From: an uncultured Bacteroidales bacterium | Lineage (GTDB): Bacteria; Bacteroidota; Bacteroidia; Bacteroidales; UBA932 | DNA: 64,000 nucleotides | Reading direction: 5' to 3' | Assembly (NCBI GenBank): GCA_905235085.1 | Contig: CAJOKD010000011.1 | Coordinates: 1-64,000 of the forward strand | In this document: positions 38,937 through 48,712 of the stretch, one piece after another | Numbering within the stretch: the stretch's first letter is position 1 | How the letters are laid out: each line of letters opens with the position of its first letter | Program-made: the position numbers and the translations under genes | The notes under the pieces: model-generated | What the model was told of the DNA's origin: nothing | The model's database searches: none | The model's input: the letters and a program-made list of their open reading frames with translations, nothing else

Positions 38937-39467
38937 TCAGTTCCTGTTAGAGGTTTCTGCGGCCGAGGTGTAACGCGAGTTGACTTCGGAAGCGAGGGCC
39001 GTCTCCTTCACTACGAAAGCCGTAGGGAATGACCCCCTCAGCTGCTGGAGCAGCCTGTCCGCTTCAGGCCTGGAGCGGAAGTCCCCCACCGTGACCTTGA
39101 AGAAAGGATTGACATAAGACCTGTAAGCCGAAATACCCGGATACATAGCCTTGAAGCGGCTCATCGCAGATTCGGATGCCGCCCTGGCGTTCTGCTTGTT
39201 GTCGTTGTATATCCTTATCCGGTACACGACCACTCTCTTGCTGGCGTTCGCAGCGACCTGACGGTTGAACGCTTCCCTGATTTCCTGGGACTGATGTACG
39301 GTAACCGTTGCCTTGCTGCCTTTCTCCCTGGAAGGAAGAAGATTGAATATGCTCCTTCCAACGAGGGTCGAATCCACGCTCGAAGAAGAGCCCTGGCCGG
39401 CTGCCTGGAAAGACAGCACGAAGAGCACTGCCAACACGGCGAATATATGTTTTCCTGTCATCATCAT
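38937..39467 (-). CDS. SPOR-domain protein
   Basis: Start placed at MMMTGKHIFAVLAVLF (ORF begins earlier at 39641); C-terminal YRSYVNPFFKVTVGDFRSRPEADRLLQQLRGSFPTAFVVKE. Confidence 0.75.
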   Translation of the reverse strand: MMMTGKHIFAVLAVLFVLSFQAAGQGSSSSVDSTLVGRSIFNLLPSREKGSKATVTVHQSQEIREAFNRQVAANASKRVVVYRIRIYNDNKQNARAASESAMSRFKAMYPGISAYRSYVNPFFKVTVGDFRSRPEADRLLQQLRGSFPTAFVVKETALASEVNSRYTSAAETSNRN

Positions 39468-39949
39468 TATTTCTCTGCCATTTTCTGGAGATCCAGGTCC
39501 TTGAACTTCAGTTTGGTTCCTGCCCCGTTCTTCAGCTTTACCTTGGCCTCGATGTCCGTGGTGAGCCCCTCCAGGTTCCCCTGGCGGACAATCTGCATCA
39601 CCTGCATCAGAGTGACGCCCTCCCCGAGTATCGCGGTGCAAGGCACGTCATACACCTTGACACACTGCCTGTCCACGGAAACCGTGTCCGCAGTATAGAC
39701 CGCAACCTCCTCGCCCTTGTACTTGAGCACTCCGTCGAGCCTCGTGACGGTGAAAGCGAATGTCGGATTGTCTATCCCGACGGCCAGCACGGCATCAGCC
39801 GACCTCAACCCCTTGAGGGAATATGATTCCAGAGCCACCGAAGTAACCTTGATGTCCTGGACTTTCCGGAGGCTTCCGCATCCTGCCAGGAAGGACACCA
39901 TCGCTACTGCAGCGATTATGCCAAAGATTGATCTGCCTTTAACTCCCAT
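39467..39949 (-). CDS. LEA14-like lipoprotein
   Basis: Lipobox LAGCGSLRKVQDIKVTSVALESYSLKGLRSADAVLAVGIDNPTFAFTVTRLDGVLKYKGEEVA. Confidence 0.7.
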   Translation of the reverse strand: MGVKGRSIFGIIAAVAMVSFLAGCGSLRKVQDIKVTSVALESYSLKGLRSADAVLAVGIDNPTFAFTVTRLDGVLKYKGEEVAVYTADTVSVDRQCVKVYDVPCTAILGEGVTLMQVMQIVRQGNLEGLTTDIEAKVKLKNGAGTKLKFKDLDLQKMAEK

Positions 39950-39970
39950 ATCCTCAACTTAGATATTGTA

Positions 39971-39978
39971 CAAATATA
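39971..39978 (-). promoter_or_regulatory. Bacteroidota -7 element (TATATTTG) upstream of LEA14-like gene
   Basis: CAAATATA on the plus strand ~22 bp upstream of the start. Confidence 0.4.
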
Positions 39979-40008
39979 TGAAAAAATACTTATTCGCTGA
40001 AAAATCCA

Positions 40009-40016
40009 TATCTTTG
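40009..40016 (+). promoter_or_regulatory. Bacteroidota -7 element (TATCTTTG) upstream of miaB
   Basis: TATCTTTG 22 bp upstream of the ATG at 40038. Confidence 0.45.
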
Positions 40017-40037
40017 TAATTGAGAGAAACCACCCTG

Positions 40038-41357
40038 ATGAACAAGAAAATCTACATAGAGACCTACGGTTGCCAGATGAATGTCAGCGACTCGGAGGTC
40101 ATATTCTCCATCCTCGGCAAGGAGGGATATGAAAGGACCCTGGAGATGGAAGAAGCGGACCTGATCCTTGCGAATACCTGCTCGGTAAGGGACAATGCGG
40201 AACAGAGGATATGGGGCAGGATAGAACAGTTCCACAAGATGAAGGAGAGCCGCCCGGACGTGATCGTGGGGATAGTGGGATGTATGGCTGAGCGCCTGAA
40301 GGACAAGCTCATAGAAACCGGCAAGGTGGACCTTGTCGCCGGACCTGACGCCTACCGTTCCCTGCCCGGACTGCTCCGGGACATATCTCCTGACAATCCC
40401 AGGATAAACGTGATGCTCTCCCACGAAGAGACTTACGCCGACATAGTCCCGGTGCGCACGGACCGCAACGGAGTCTCCGCCTTCATTTCCATAATGAGGG
40501 GATGCAACAACGTGTGCTCATACTGCGTGGTCCCCTACACCCGCGGGGCGGAACGGAGCAGGGATCCGGAAACCATCGTCAACGAAGCCAGGGATGTGTT
40601 CGGAAAAGGATACAAGGAAGTCACCCTGCTGGGGCAGAACGTGGATTCGTACCTGTGGAAGTCGGAAGGCCGGACTGTTTCCTTCCCTGAACTCCTGGAA
40701 ATGGTAGCCAGGATCAGCCCGGACCTGAGGGTCCGCTTCGCCACCAACCACCCGAAGGACATCAGCGACGAGCTTATAGAGACGATGGCAGCCTACGATA
40801 ACATATGCAACCACATCCACCTGCCGGTCCAGTCCGGCAGCAACAGGCTCCTGGAGAAGATGCGCCGCCGCTACACCCGCGAATGGTACCTTGAAAGGGT
40901 AGCGAAGATCCGCGAAGTCCTCCCTGGCTGCGGAATCACAACCGACGTCATCGCCGGCTTCTGCTCCGAAACGGAAGAAGACCACCAGGACACGCTTTCC
41001 CTTTTCCGGGAAGTGGGATTCGACTATGCCTATATGTTCTACTACTCCGAGCGTCCTGGGACCCTAGCCGCCCGCAACTATCCCGACGATGTGCCTCTGG
41101 AAGTCAAGACAAGGCGGCTGAACGAGATCATCGCCCTCCAGACTGAACTCAGCCTGGAAAGCAACCGGAAGGATGTCGGGAAGACTTTCAGGGTGCTCGT
41201 GGAAGGACCTTCGAAGAAGAATCCGGAAGAATTGTGCGGCCGCGCCGGGAACGACAAGATGTGCGTATTCCCGGGAAAAGGCCTCAAGGCTGGAGACTAC
41301 GCTGATGTACGGATCGCTTCCTGCACTTCCGCCACCCTTATCGGAGAAATAGTCTGA
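40038..41357 (+). CDS. miaB: tRNA-2-methylthio-N6-dimethylallyladenosine synthase
   Basis: ETYGCQMNVSDSE, radical SAM IMRGCNNVCSYCVVPYTRG, C-terminal TRAM domain. Confidence 0.96.
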   Translation: MNKKIYIETYGCQMNVSDSEVIFSILGKEGYERTLEMEEADLILANTCSVRDNAEQRIWGRIEQFHKMKESRPDVIVGIVGCMAERLKDKLIETGKVDLVAGPDAYRSLPGLLRDISPDNPRINVMLSHEETYADIVPVRTDRNGVSAFISIMRGCNNVCSYCVVPYTRGAERSRDPETIVNEARDVFGKGYKEVTLLGQNVDSYLWKSEGRTVSFPELLEMVARISPDLRVRFATNHPKDISDELIETMAAYDNICNHIHLPVQSGSNRLLEKMRRRYTREWYLERVAKIREVLPGCGITTDVIAGFCSETEEDHQDTLSLFREVGFDYAYMFYYSERPGTLAARNYPDDVPLEVKTRRLNEIIALQTELSLESNRKDVGKTFRVLVEGPSKKNPEELCGRAGNDKMCVFPGKGLKAGDYADVRIASCTSATLIGEIV

Positions 41358-41382
41358 CACTTGTATTTCAATAACATAGGAT

Positions 41383-42870
41383 ATGGACAAATACATTCTC
41401 GCCCTGGATCAGGGCACTAGCAGCTCCAGAGCGATAATATTCGACCACTCGGGCAACGCACTCGCCGTTGCCCAGAAAGAATTCACCCAGCACTTCCCTC
41501 AGCCGGGCTGGGTCGAGCACGATCCGAAGGAGATATGGTCGTCCCAGAGCAGCGTGGTCACGGAAGCCATCGCCAGCCTAGGGATCGGATTCCAGGATCT
41601 GGCAGCGATAGGCATTACCAACCAGCGGGAAACCACCATAGTATGGGACGCTCTTACTGGCGAGCCGATATGCAACGCCATCGTCTGGCAGGACAGGAGG
41701 ACTTCCGAATATTGCGACAGCCTGAAAGAAAAAGGGCTCACCGGAATTATCAGGAGCAAGACCGGCTTGATCATCGACGCTTATTTCAGCGGCACCAAGA
41801 TCCGGTGGATCCTGGAAAACGTACCGGGTGCGCGCGAGAAGGCAGAAAAGGGAGAACTCCGTTTCGGCACGGTCGATTCCTGGCTCGTCTGGAACCTGAC
41901 CAACGGTGAGAAGCACGTCACCGACGTAAGCAACGCCTCACGCACGATGCTGTTCAACATCCACACCCTCGAATGGGACAAGGAACTGCTCGAGCTCCTC
42001 GACATTCCTGTTTCGATGATGCCTGAAGTCCGGTCTTCCAGCGAGATCTACGGATATACCAACACAGACATTTTCGCGGGAAAGGTTCCGGTCGCAGGAA
42101 TAGCCGGAGACCAGCAGGCCGCCCTCTTCGGCCAGATGTGCACTGAGAAAGGCAGCGTCAAGAATACATACGGCACCGGCTGCTTCCTTCTTATGAATAC
42201 AGGGACAGAGCCGATCACCAGCCGGAACAACCTGCTGACGACGATCGCCTGGAAGATCGGGGATACCGTAAACTATGCCCTCGAGGGAAGCATATTCGTG
42301 GGAGGATCCGTGATCCAGTGGCTGAGAGACGGACTTGGAATAATCAAGAGTTCCTCGGAAGTCGAAGCCCTCGCTCGTACCGTTCCCGACAATGGCGGAG
42401 TGTACTTCGTGCCTGCCCTCACCGGTATGGGTGCACCATACTGGGACCAGTACGCCAAAGGCGGTATCCACGGCATCACCAGGGGCACGACGGCCGGCCA
42501 TATAGCACGGGCCGCGCTTGAAGGCATCGCCTTCCAGACTATGGACATCGTCAGCGCGATGGAACGCGATGCCCACGTGAAACTGGCCGAGCTGAAGGTG
42601 GACGGCGGCGCCTCGCGCAACAATCTCCTGATGCAGTTCCAGGCTGATATCCTCGGCTCGAACGTCATCCGTCCCATGGTGACGGAAACGACGGCCAAGG
42701 GTGCCTGCTACTTGGCAGGACTCGCCGTGGGATTCTGGGACAGCATCGACCAGATCAAGAGCCAGTGGCTTGCGGAAAGGACATTCGTCCCGGAGGCCTC
42801 CGGCGAAGACGTCAGCGCTCTCAAGGAAGGATGGGCGGACGCTATCGGAAGGACAATCAACAATATATGA
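41383..42870 (+). CDS. glpK: Glycerol kinase
   Basis: [58 protein letters not shown]. Confidence 0.97.
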   Translation: MDKYILALDQGTSSSRAIIFDHSGNALAVAQKEFTQHFPQPGWVEHDPKEIWSSQSSVVTEAIASLGIGFQDLAAIGITNQRETTIVWDALTGEPICNAIVWQDRRTSEYCDSLKEKGLTGIIRSKTGLIIDAYFSGTKIRWILENVPGAREKAEKGELRFGTVDSWLVWNLTNGEKHVTDVSNASRTMLFNIHTLEWDKELLELLDIPVSMMPEVRSSSEIYGYTNTDIFAGKVPVAGIAGDQQAALFGQMCTEKGSVKNTYGTGCFLLMNTGTEPITSRNNLLTTIAWKIGDTVNYALEGSIFVGGSVIQWLRDGLGIIKSSSEVEALARTVPDNGGVYFVPALTGMGAPYWDQYAKGGIHGITRGTTAGHIARAALEGIAFQTMDIVSAMERDAHVKLAELKVDGGASRNNLLMQFQADILGSNVIRPMVTETTAKGACYLAGLAVGFWDSIDQIKSQWLAERTFVPEASGEDVSALKEGWADAIGRTINNI

Positions 42871-43613
42871 TCGATATGGAAATAACACTTTGGACCAAAT
42901 GCATTTTCGAGTTCATCGGAACTCTGATCCTCGTACTGATGGGAGACGGCGTCTGCGCCGGATGCACCCTTGAGAAATCGAAAGCCAAAGGTGGCGGATG
43001 GGTGGTCATAACCCTTGCGTGGGGTTTCGCAGTAATGTGCGGAGTCTTCGTAGCCGGGCCATATTCCGGAGCCCATCTGAATCCTGCCGTCACGCTTGGA
43101 CTCGCAATCGCGGGGAGTTTCCCTTGGAGCGATGTCCTGCCTTACTGCGCCTCACAGATGCTCGGAGGCTTCTGCGGAGCCGGCCTGGTCTGGCTGTTCT
43201 ATATCGACCACTACAAAGCTTCCGCAAGCAATACCGACGGAGTGCTCGGCACATTCTGCACGATGCCGGCCATAGAACACAAGGCAGTGAACCTGTTCAG
43301 CGAAATCCTGGCCACCTGCGTGCTCGTATTCCTCATCCTGATGCTTGCCACCAAGGGGAACAGCCCTACCGTCGGTCTCGGCAGCATCGGGGCCTTCCCT
43401 GTGACTGCCATCATAATGGCTCTTGGAATGTCCCTCGGAGGTACCACCGGATATGCGATGAATCCTGCCAGGGACCTCGGGCCACGTTGCATCCACGCCC
43501 TCATACCGCTGAATGAGAAAAGGGACAGCGGCTGGTCATACAGCTGGGTTCCGGTAGCAGGACCTCTCACGGGAGGCGCCCTCGCGGCAGCCATATTTCT
43601 GCTTCTCTTCTGA
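42867..43613 (+). CDS. glpF: MIP family glycerol facilitator (aquaglyceroporin)
   Basis: NPA motifs [13 protein letters not shown] and [17 protein letters not shown] overlap with glpK stop. Confidence 0.93.
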   Translation: MIDMEITLWTKCIFEFIGTLILVLMGDGVCAGCTLEKSKAKGGGWVVITLAWGFAVMCGVFVAGPYSGAHLNPAVTLGLAIAGSFPWSDVLPYCASQMLGGFCGAGLVWLFYIDHYKASASNTDGVLGTFCTMPAIEHKAVNLFSEILATCVLVFLILMLATKGNSPTVGLGSIGAFPVTAIIMALGMSLGGTTGYAMNPARDLGPRCIHALIPLNEKRDSGWSYSWVPVAGPLTGGALAAAIFLLLF

Positions 43614-43631
43614 ATCTAAGCAGGGCGGCCG

Positions 43632-45134
43632 ATGTTCCAGACCATCCTGACCCTGCTTTATATCCTCCTCGTTCTCACCGTAGTCATCGTCATCCTTGTC
43701 GATACTGGTGATTCGGGGAGGAAATTCGCCTGGCTGCTCATCATCGCCGTCCTCCCCCTTGTCGGAATCATCCTTTATTTTATGTTCGGCATCAACTACC
43801 GGCATCACTGGATATTCAACAGGAGGCACCAGAGATACAAGGATGTTTTCGAGAAACAGACCACTCCAGGGCTGAACACCCTCCTGTTCGGGCACTCCGA
43901 GGAAGAAAAGGTCCGGGAAGATTTCCGCCCTCTTGCGAAGCTGATGGCCAGGGAGAATTATCCTACGGTCACTTCCGGAAACGACTTCGAGATAATCACG
44001 ACCGGAGAACGGAAGTTCGAGCTGCTATGCAGGGATATCCAGGAGGCCCGGGAGTCGATCCATATCGAATATTTCCATTTCGGGAACGACGAGAGTAGCA
44101 GGATGGTCAAGGGCCTCCTTATGCAGAAGGCCCTGGAAGGCGTAAAAGTCCGGTTCCTCTACGAGAATGTCGCGAACTTTCCCATCAATTCGAGATACTA
44201 TGCGGATATGAAGAAGGCCGGGGTCGAGATCGTCAAGTTCACCAACCCCAGGATGCATATACTCGATTTCGTCAATACTGTCAACTACCGCAACCACAGG
44301 AAGGTAGTGGTGATAGACGGGAAGATCGGCTATACCGGAGGAATGAACATAAACGACCACTATTTCAAGAAGTGGAGGGATACCCACCTGAGGATCACCG
44401 GCAAGGCCGTAGCGTCATTGCAATACGCCTTCCTGGATTCCTGGCTTACCGGAAAAGGCAGGATAGACCGGAATATGGCGGAATACTACCCTATGGTACA
44501 GGGTATTACGGCAGGCGCCGGCCAGGCTGTCCTTTGCCCGGATGACCGAGCCGTCGATTACCGTAACATCCAGGATACGCTCAAGGACAAACTGGTCCAG
44601 ATCGTTCCCGACGAACCCGACCTCCCCTATCCCATCCTCCAGTACAGCTATGAATGGGCGATCCATCACGCCCGCAGATACATCTATTTCCAGACTCCAT
44701 ACTTCGTTCCTCCGGAACCCGTCCTGAATGCTCTCAAGTCGGCCGCGATGTGCGGCGTAGACGTGCGTCTGATGCTCCCGGAGGTTGCCGACAACATACT
44801 GATGCGCCCGGCCAACAGAGCATATTACGAAGAAGTCCTCAGTGCAGGAGTAAGGATATTCCTGAGACAGGGAGAGTTCATCCACTCTAAAACTTTCGTG
44901 AGCGACGACTACCTGTCCAGCATCGGCTCAGCGAATATGGATGCCCGAAGTTTCGACCTGAACTACGAAATCAATTCCTACATCTACGATGAGGAAACCG
45001 CCGTCCTTAACCGCCGGATATTCCTGTCCGACCTGGCTGAATGCAGGGAACTTACTCTTGAGGAGTGGTCGCGCAGGCCGTGGTATTCAAGGATCATCCA
45101 ATCCGTAATCCGCCTCTTCGCCCCTCTCCTCTGA
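43632..45134 (+). CDS. cls: Cardiolipin synthase (PLD superfamily)
   Basis: Two HKD motifs (NHRKVVVIDGKIGYTGGMN and HSKTFVSDDYLSSIGSANMDARSF). Confidence 0.92.
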   Translation: MFQTILTLLYILLVLTVVIVILVDTGDSGRKFAWLLIIAVLPLVGIILYFMFGINYRHHWIFNRRHQRYKDVFEKQTTPGLNTLLFGHSEEEKVREDFRPLAKLMARENYPTVTSGNDFEIITTGERKFELLCRDIQEARESIHIEYFHFGNDESSRMVKGLLMQKALEGVKVRFLYENVANFPINSRYYADMKKAGVEIVKFTNPRMHILDFVNTVNYRNHRKVVVIDGKIGYTGGMNINDHYFKKWRDTHLRITGKAVASLQYAFLDSWLTGKGRIDRNMAEYYPMVQGITAGAGQAVLCPDDRAVDYRNIQDTLKDKLVQIVPDEPDLPYPILQYSYEWAIHHARRYIYFQTPYFVPPEPVLNALKSAAMCGVDVRLMLPEVADNILMRPANRAYYEEVLSAGVRIFLRQGEFIHSKTFVSDDYLSSIGSANMDARSFDLNYEINSYIYDEETAVLNRRIFLSDLAECRELTLEEWSRRPWYSRIIQSVIRLFAPLL

Positions 45135-45168
45135 CTCGTTCGCCGTCTCGAAATATATCGCCTCGGAA

Positions 45169-46794
45169 TCAGTCATCCAGAAGGTCCTTCAGTTTGACGG
45201 CCTGGAACACAATCTGGGCAGTGCTGCCCTCGTAAAGGATTCCGACGGTCTGCTCGTCGATCATCGCCATACAGGAATATCCCCATCCTTGTTCTTCGTC
45301 CAGGAGCAGGGAATGCGGCCAGGTATTCCCGAGATCCTCGCTGCACTTGACAGTTATCATATTCCTTTGAGTACGGGAATCCGGATTGCAGAAAAGCAGC
45401 AGGTTCCCGGCTTTGAGAAGACTCGCCTGGCAGACAGGTTCCTGAAGCAGGTTGTTGGAGACGTGCTCTGTCCAGGTTTTGCCAAGGTCCTCTGTCACAA
45501 AGACTTTCCTGCAACGGTCATCGGTGCCGTGATTCCTCAGGTTGAGCATCAGGACGCCCGGTCTGATTTCAGCCACCTGGTCCTCGCATACGTGGTCCAC
45601 GGCCATATTGGAAACCGTCCAGGTCTCCCCTCCGTCCTTGCTGTACATTATGCCACCTGAAGGGACCTTGTCCTTGTCCCAGAGCTGTACAGGTACCACG
45701 AGAGTCCCGTCAAGCATCGTTATGCCCCTGCCGGGACCGCTGAAGAAGACCGCGGAAGCAGGATCTTTGAGCTGCGGAGTGAGGTTGACCGGACGCGACC
45801 AGGTCTTTCCGCCGTCACGGCTCCGGACAACCATCATCTGCCCTACGTCTATCGGGTCCAGTCCGTCCTTCGAGTTGATGATTATGGTCCTGCCATCGAA
45901 GCCGTGCCCCCAGATAGCGAATATGAATATGTCGCCTGTCCTTTCATCTACCAATATGCACGGGTCTCCGCAACCGTTCTGGTCTTTAGGCAGTCCTCCA
46001 TATTCACCCATATCCATCGCCACCTTCATCTTGCTCCAGGTCCTGCCCCCATCCCTGCTGACCTGGCTGCCGATGTCTATGTCCGACTGAAGGTCGAAAA
46101 AGCTGGTCCAGCGAATGTCGTATGCGGCAATGAGATCGCCGGATACAGTCCTGGAGAGTGCCGGGATGCGGTAAGAATCCGATCCGTCGTCACCATGCTT
46201 CCGCAGGGCGATCGCATACCGCCGCCCATCCGAAGGACCGTGTTCCTCGATCCCGCAATTGACGCCGCCGACCGACACCGAACCGACCTTGCAGGAGAAG
46301 GTATCGGCGAGACCCACCTTGGACGAGGCTACGCTCAAGCTTATGCAGAAATGATTCTCTCCCTTGACCAGTTCCCGGTCGAAACGCAGGACGGCATTCC
46401 CGGATGCAGGCTTGACCTTGCAGACCGTCATCGCAGACCTGGAAGCATACCAGGGAAATGCTCCGGCTCCCCACGACTTGGTGCTTTCCTTGAAGACATT
46501 GGACTTGGTCCTGGACCTTATCGGGGACACGGTCCCGGTATATACCAGACGCAGGTCCTTGACAGCCTTGAGAGGAATGCCTTCGAGTGAAACCTGCACT
46601 TCCCCGGACACCTTGCCCGAGACCTGGCGAGGAATCACTATCTCAGAAACTACATTGTACTCCCTGTCAAGGACAACCGGAATCCTGGGGTTATAGACAT
46701 CAACCGCCAAGGTTGCCAGGATGGACGTAAAGATGGTGGCAAGCATAATCAGATCATTATTTCTGCAATTTAAAAAATACCTCTCTTCCATCAA
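45169..46794 (-). CDS. Exo-alpha-sialidase (GH33-like, BNR repeats)
   Basis: YRIPAL (FRIP-like) motif and Asp boxes SRDGGRTWS, SRDGGKTWS, SKDGGETWT; actual start may be 46746 (MLATIFTSILATLAV). Confidence 0.92.
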   Translation of the reverse strand: MMEERYFLNCRNNDLIMLATIFTSILATLAVDVYNPRIPVVLDREYNVVSEIVIPRQVSGKVSGEVQVSLEGIPLKAVKDLRLVYTGTVSPIRSRTKSNVFKESTKSWGAGAFPWYASRSAMTVCKVKPASGNAVLRFDRELVKGENHFCISLSVASSKVGLADTFSCKVGSVSVGGVNCGIEEHGPSDGRRYAIALRKHGDDGSDSYRIPALSRTVSGDLIAAYDIRWTSFFDLQSDIDIGSQVSRDGGRTWSKMKVAMDMGEYGGLPKDQNGCGDPCILVDERTGDIFIFAIWGHGFDGRTIIINSKDGLDPIDVGQMMVVRSRDGGKTWSRPVNLTPQLKDPASAVFFSGPGRGITMLDGTLVVPVQLWDKDKVPSGGIMYSKDGGETWTVSNMAVDHVCEDQVAEIRPGVLMLNLRNHGTDDRCRKVFVTEDLGKTWTEHVSNNLLQEPVCQASLLKAGNLLLFCNPDSRTQRNMITVKCSEDLGNTWPHSLLLDEEQGWGYSCMAMIDEQTVGILYEGSTAQIVFQAVKLKDLLDD

Positions 46795-46851
46795 AGGTTT
46801 TTTTCTCTTTTGTCGGTTTATCGGTCGCTCCCGGAGCTCTGCAGGAACCTG

Positions 46852-46898
46852 TGGAAAAAACTGTGGAAAAATTTGGAAAGTAGTGGAAGAAAATGGAA
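46852..46898 (+). promoter_or_regulatory. Candidate MraZ operator: five TGGAA repeats phased at ~10 bp
   Basis: TGGAA at 46852, 46864, 46874, 46884 and 46894 immediately upstream of mraZ. Confidence 0.65.
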
Positions 46899-46907
46899 AA
46901 TAATTCC

Positions 46908-46915
46908 TACCTTTG
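46908..46915 (+). promoter_or_regulatory. Bacteroidota -7 element (TACCTTTG) for the dcw cluster
   Basis: TACCTTTG 26 bp upstream of the mraZ ATG. Confidence 0.55.
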
Positions 46916-46940
46916 TAGTCAGCGTGAAAGACGAAATGAG

Positions 46941-47393
46941 ATGATCACATTCATAGGTGAATATTCAGCGAAGATAGACGACAAGGGGAGGGTTGTTTTC
47001 CCCTCGCCGTTCAAGTCGCTGGTCCCGGCCGAAGGTGATTCAAGGTTCGTAGTCAAGAAGGATATCTTCGAAGACTGCCTTGAGATGTACACCTACGAGG
47101 AATGGGAGCGCCAGTCTGAAGAGGTCAAATCGAAACTGAATTTCTTTAATCGTGCTCACGCCGCTTTCTGGAGAGAGTATATGCGCAACCGCGCGGTCGT
47201 CGAACCCGACGCCAAGCTCGGCCGCATCTCTATTCCCAAGAAGCTTCTGGAGTCAATTGGTGTAACGAAAGAGGTAGTCTTCTCGGGCAACGATTACAAG
47301 ATAGAGATCTGGGCTAAGGAACGGTACGAGGCCTCCGAGATCTCGAACGAGGAATTCTTGAACATCGCCGGACAGCTATCTCAGCAGAGGTAG
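46941..47393 (+). CDS. mraZ: Transcriptional regulator MraZ
   Basis: ITFIGEYSAKIDDKGRVVFPSPFKSLV; start of dcw cluster. Confidence 0.93.
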   Translation: MITFIGEYSAKIDDKGRVVFPSPFKSLVPAEGDSRFVVKKDIFEDCLEMYTYEEWERQSEEVKSKLNFFNRAHAAFWREYMRNRAVVEPDAKLGRISIPKKLLESIGVTKEVVFSGNDYKIEIWAKERYEASEISNEEFLNIAGQLSQQR

Positions 47394-47404
47394 GAGGAAG
47401 GCCG

Positions 47405-48337
47405 ATGTCTGAATACCATACTCCAGTACTGCTCGAGGAGAGCATTTCCGCATTGATATCAGACCCGTCAGGGATATACGCCGACGTCACATTCGGAGGC
47501 GGTGGTCACACCGCCGGAATCCTTTCACGCTTAAATGAAGACGGTCACGTCATCGCCTTCGATCGTGACGGAGACGCTATCCGCAACAAAATCGAAGACA
47601 GCCGCCTTACGATGGTAAGGGCGGACTTCCGATTCATCCGCAATTTCGTCCTCTACGAGGGACGAAAGCTGGTAAAGGAAGGGCAGGATATCCTGCTGGA
47701 CGGCATCCTGGCCGACCTGGGTGTTTCCTCCCACCAGTTCGACACCGCGGACAGGGGCTTCTCCTTCCGCTATGATGCGCCGTTGGATATGCGGATGAAC
47801 CAGGAAGGAGGAATCACAGCCGCAGACGTGGTGAACGGATATTCCCGGGAAGACCTGGAAAGGATACTCCGCCTCTACGGAGAAGTGGACAAAGCCCGCA
47901 AGATTTCCCAGCTCATCGTTGCGGCCCGGATGGGATCGGCCATAACCACCACCGGGGAACTGGACAAGGCCATCGAATCTGCGCTCCCGAAATTCGCGGA
48001 GCACAAGTTCCTCGCGAAGGTCTACCAGGCCCTGCGCATCGAAGTCAACCACGAGATGCTCTCCCTGGCGAAGTTCCTCGAAGGAGCCGCGGATTCCCTG
48101 AAGCCCGGAGGAAGGCTGGTGGTCATAACCTACCATTCCCTCGAAGACAGGATGGTCAAGAATTTCATCAAGACCGGGAATACCGAGGGGAAGGAAGAAA
48201 AGGATATGTACGGGGTGGTACATTCCCCGTTCAAGGCAGTGAACCGCAAACCGGCATTGCCGACGGAAAGTGAAATATCGTCAAACACGAGGGCTCGCAG
48301 CGCAAAGCTGAGGGTCGCCGAAAGAACAGCAGAATAA
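47405..48337 (+). CDS. rsmH: 16S rRNA (cytosine1402-N4)-methyltransferase
   Basis: YHTPVLLEESISAL, DVTFGGGGHTAGIL, DLGVSSHQFDTADRGFSFRYDAPLDMRMN. Confidence 0.97.
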   Translation: MSEYHTPVLLEESISALISDPSGIYADVTFGGGGHTAGILSRLNEDGHVIAFDRDGDAIRNKIEDSRLTMVRADFRFIRNFVLYEGRKLVKEGQDILLDGILADLGVSSHQFDTADRGFSFRYDAPLDMRMNQEGGITAADVVNGYSREDLERILRLYGEVDKARKISQLIVAARMGSAITTTGELDKAIESALPKFAEHKFLAKVYQALRIEVNHEMLSLAKFLEGAADSLKPGGRLVVITYHSLEDRMVKNFIKTGNTEGKEEKDMYGVVHSPFKAVNRKPALPTESEISSNTRARSAKLRVAERTAE

Positions 48338-48338
48338 G

Positions 48339-48701
48339 ATGCTTGGAGAGAAGGAACAGAGGAAATGGAGATTCTCCGACGTAGGAGAATGGCTCAAGAA
48401 CGCCTTCCTTGCGACAATCAAGGGAGAGTTCCTGCTCAGGCTCCACGTGAGCAAGTACTTCATCCACATCATATACACATTCTTCCTCTTCTTCGCGAGC
48501 ATCTGGCTGAGCCTCAAGATCGAAAAGACGCTCACCAAGGTCGAGGACAACAGGAAGGCGCTGGAGGATATGGAGATATACCACGCCCAGAAGACGGTGG
48601 AACTGGTCAGTCTGGGCAGGATGACGAAGGTACAGGAAATGCTCGGCAAGACAGGGTCCGAAGTCGGAATGCCTGAAGAGCCGGCGAGCAGGATAAAGTA
48701 A
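48339..48701 (+). CDS. FtsL-like cell division protein
   Basis: Small single-TM protein between rsmH and ftsI. Confidence 0.75.
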   Translation: MLGEKEQRKWRFSDVGEWLKNAFLATIKGEFLLRLHVSKYFIHIIYTFFLFFASIWLSLKIEKTLTKVEDNRKALEDMEIYHAQKTVELVSLGRMTKVQEMLGKTGSEVGMPEEPASRIK

Positions 48702-48712
48702 AAGGGAAAAGG

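Noticed and set aside
41938-42888. 316-aa minus-strand ORF
   Set aside because: Antisense to glpK; shadow ORF.
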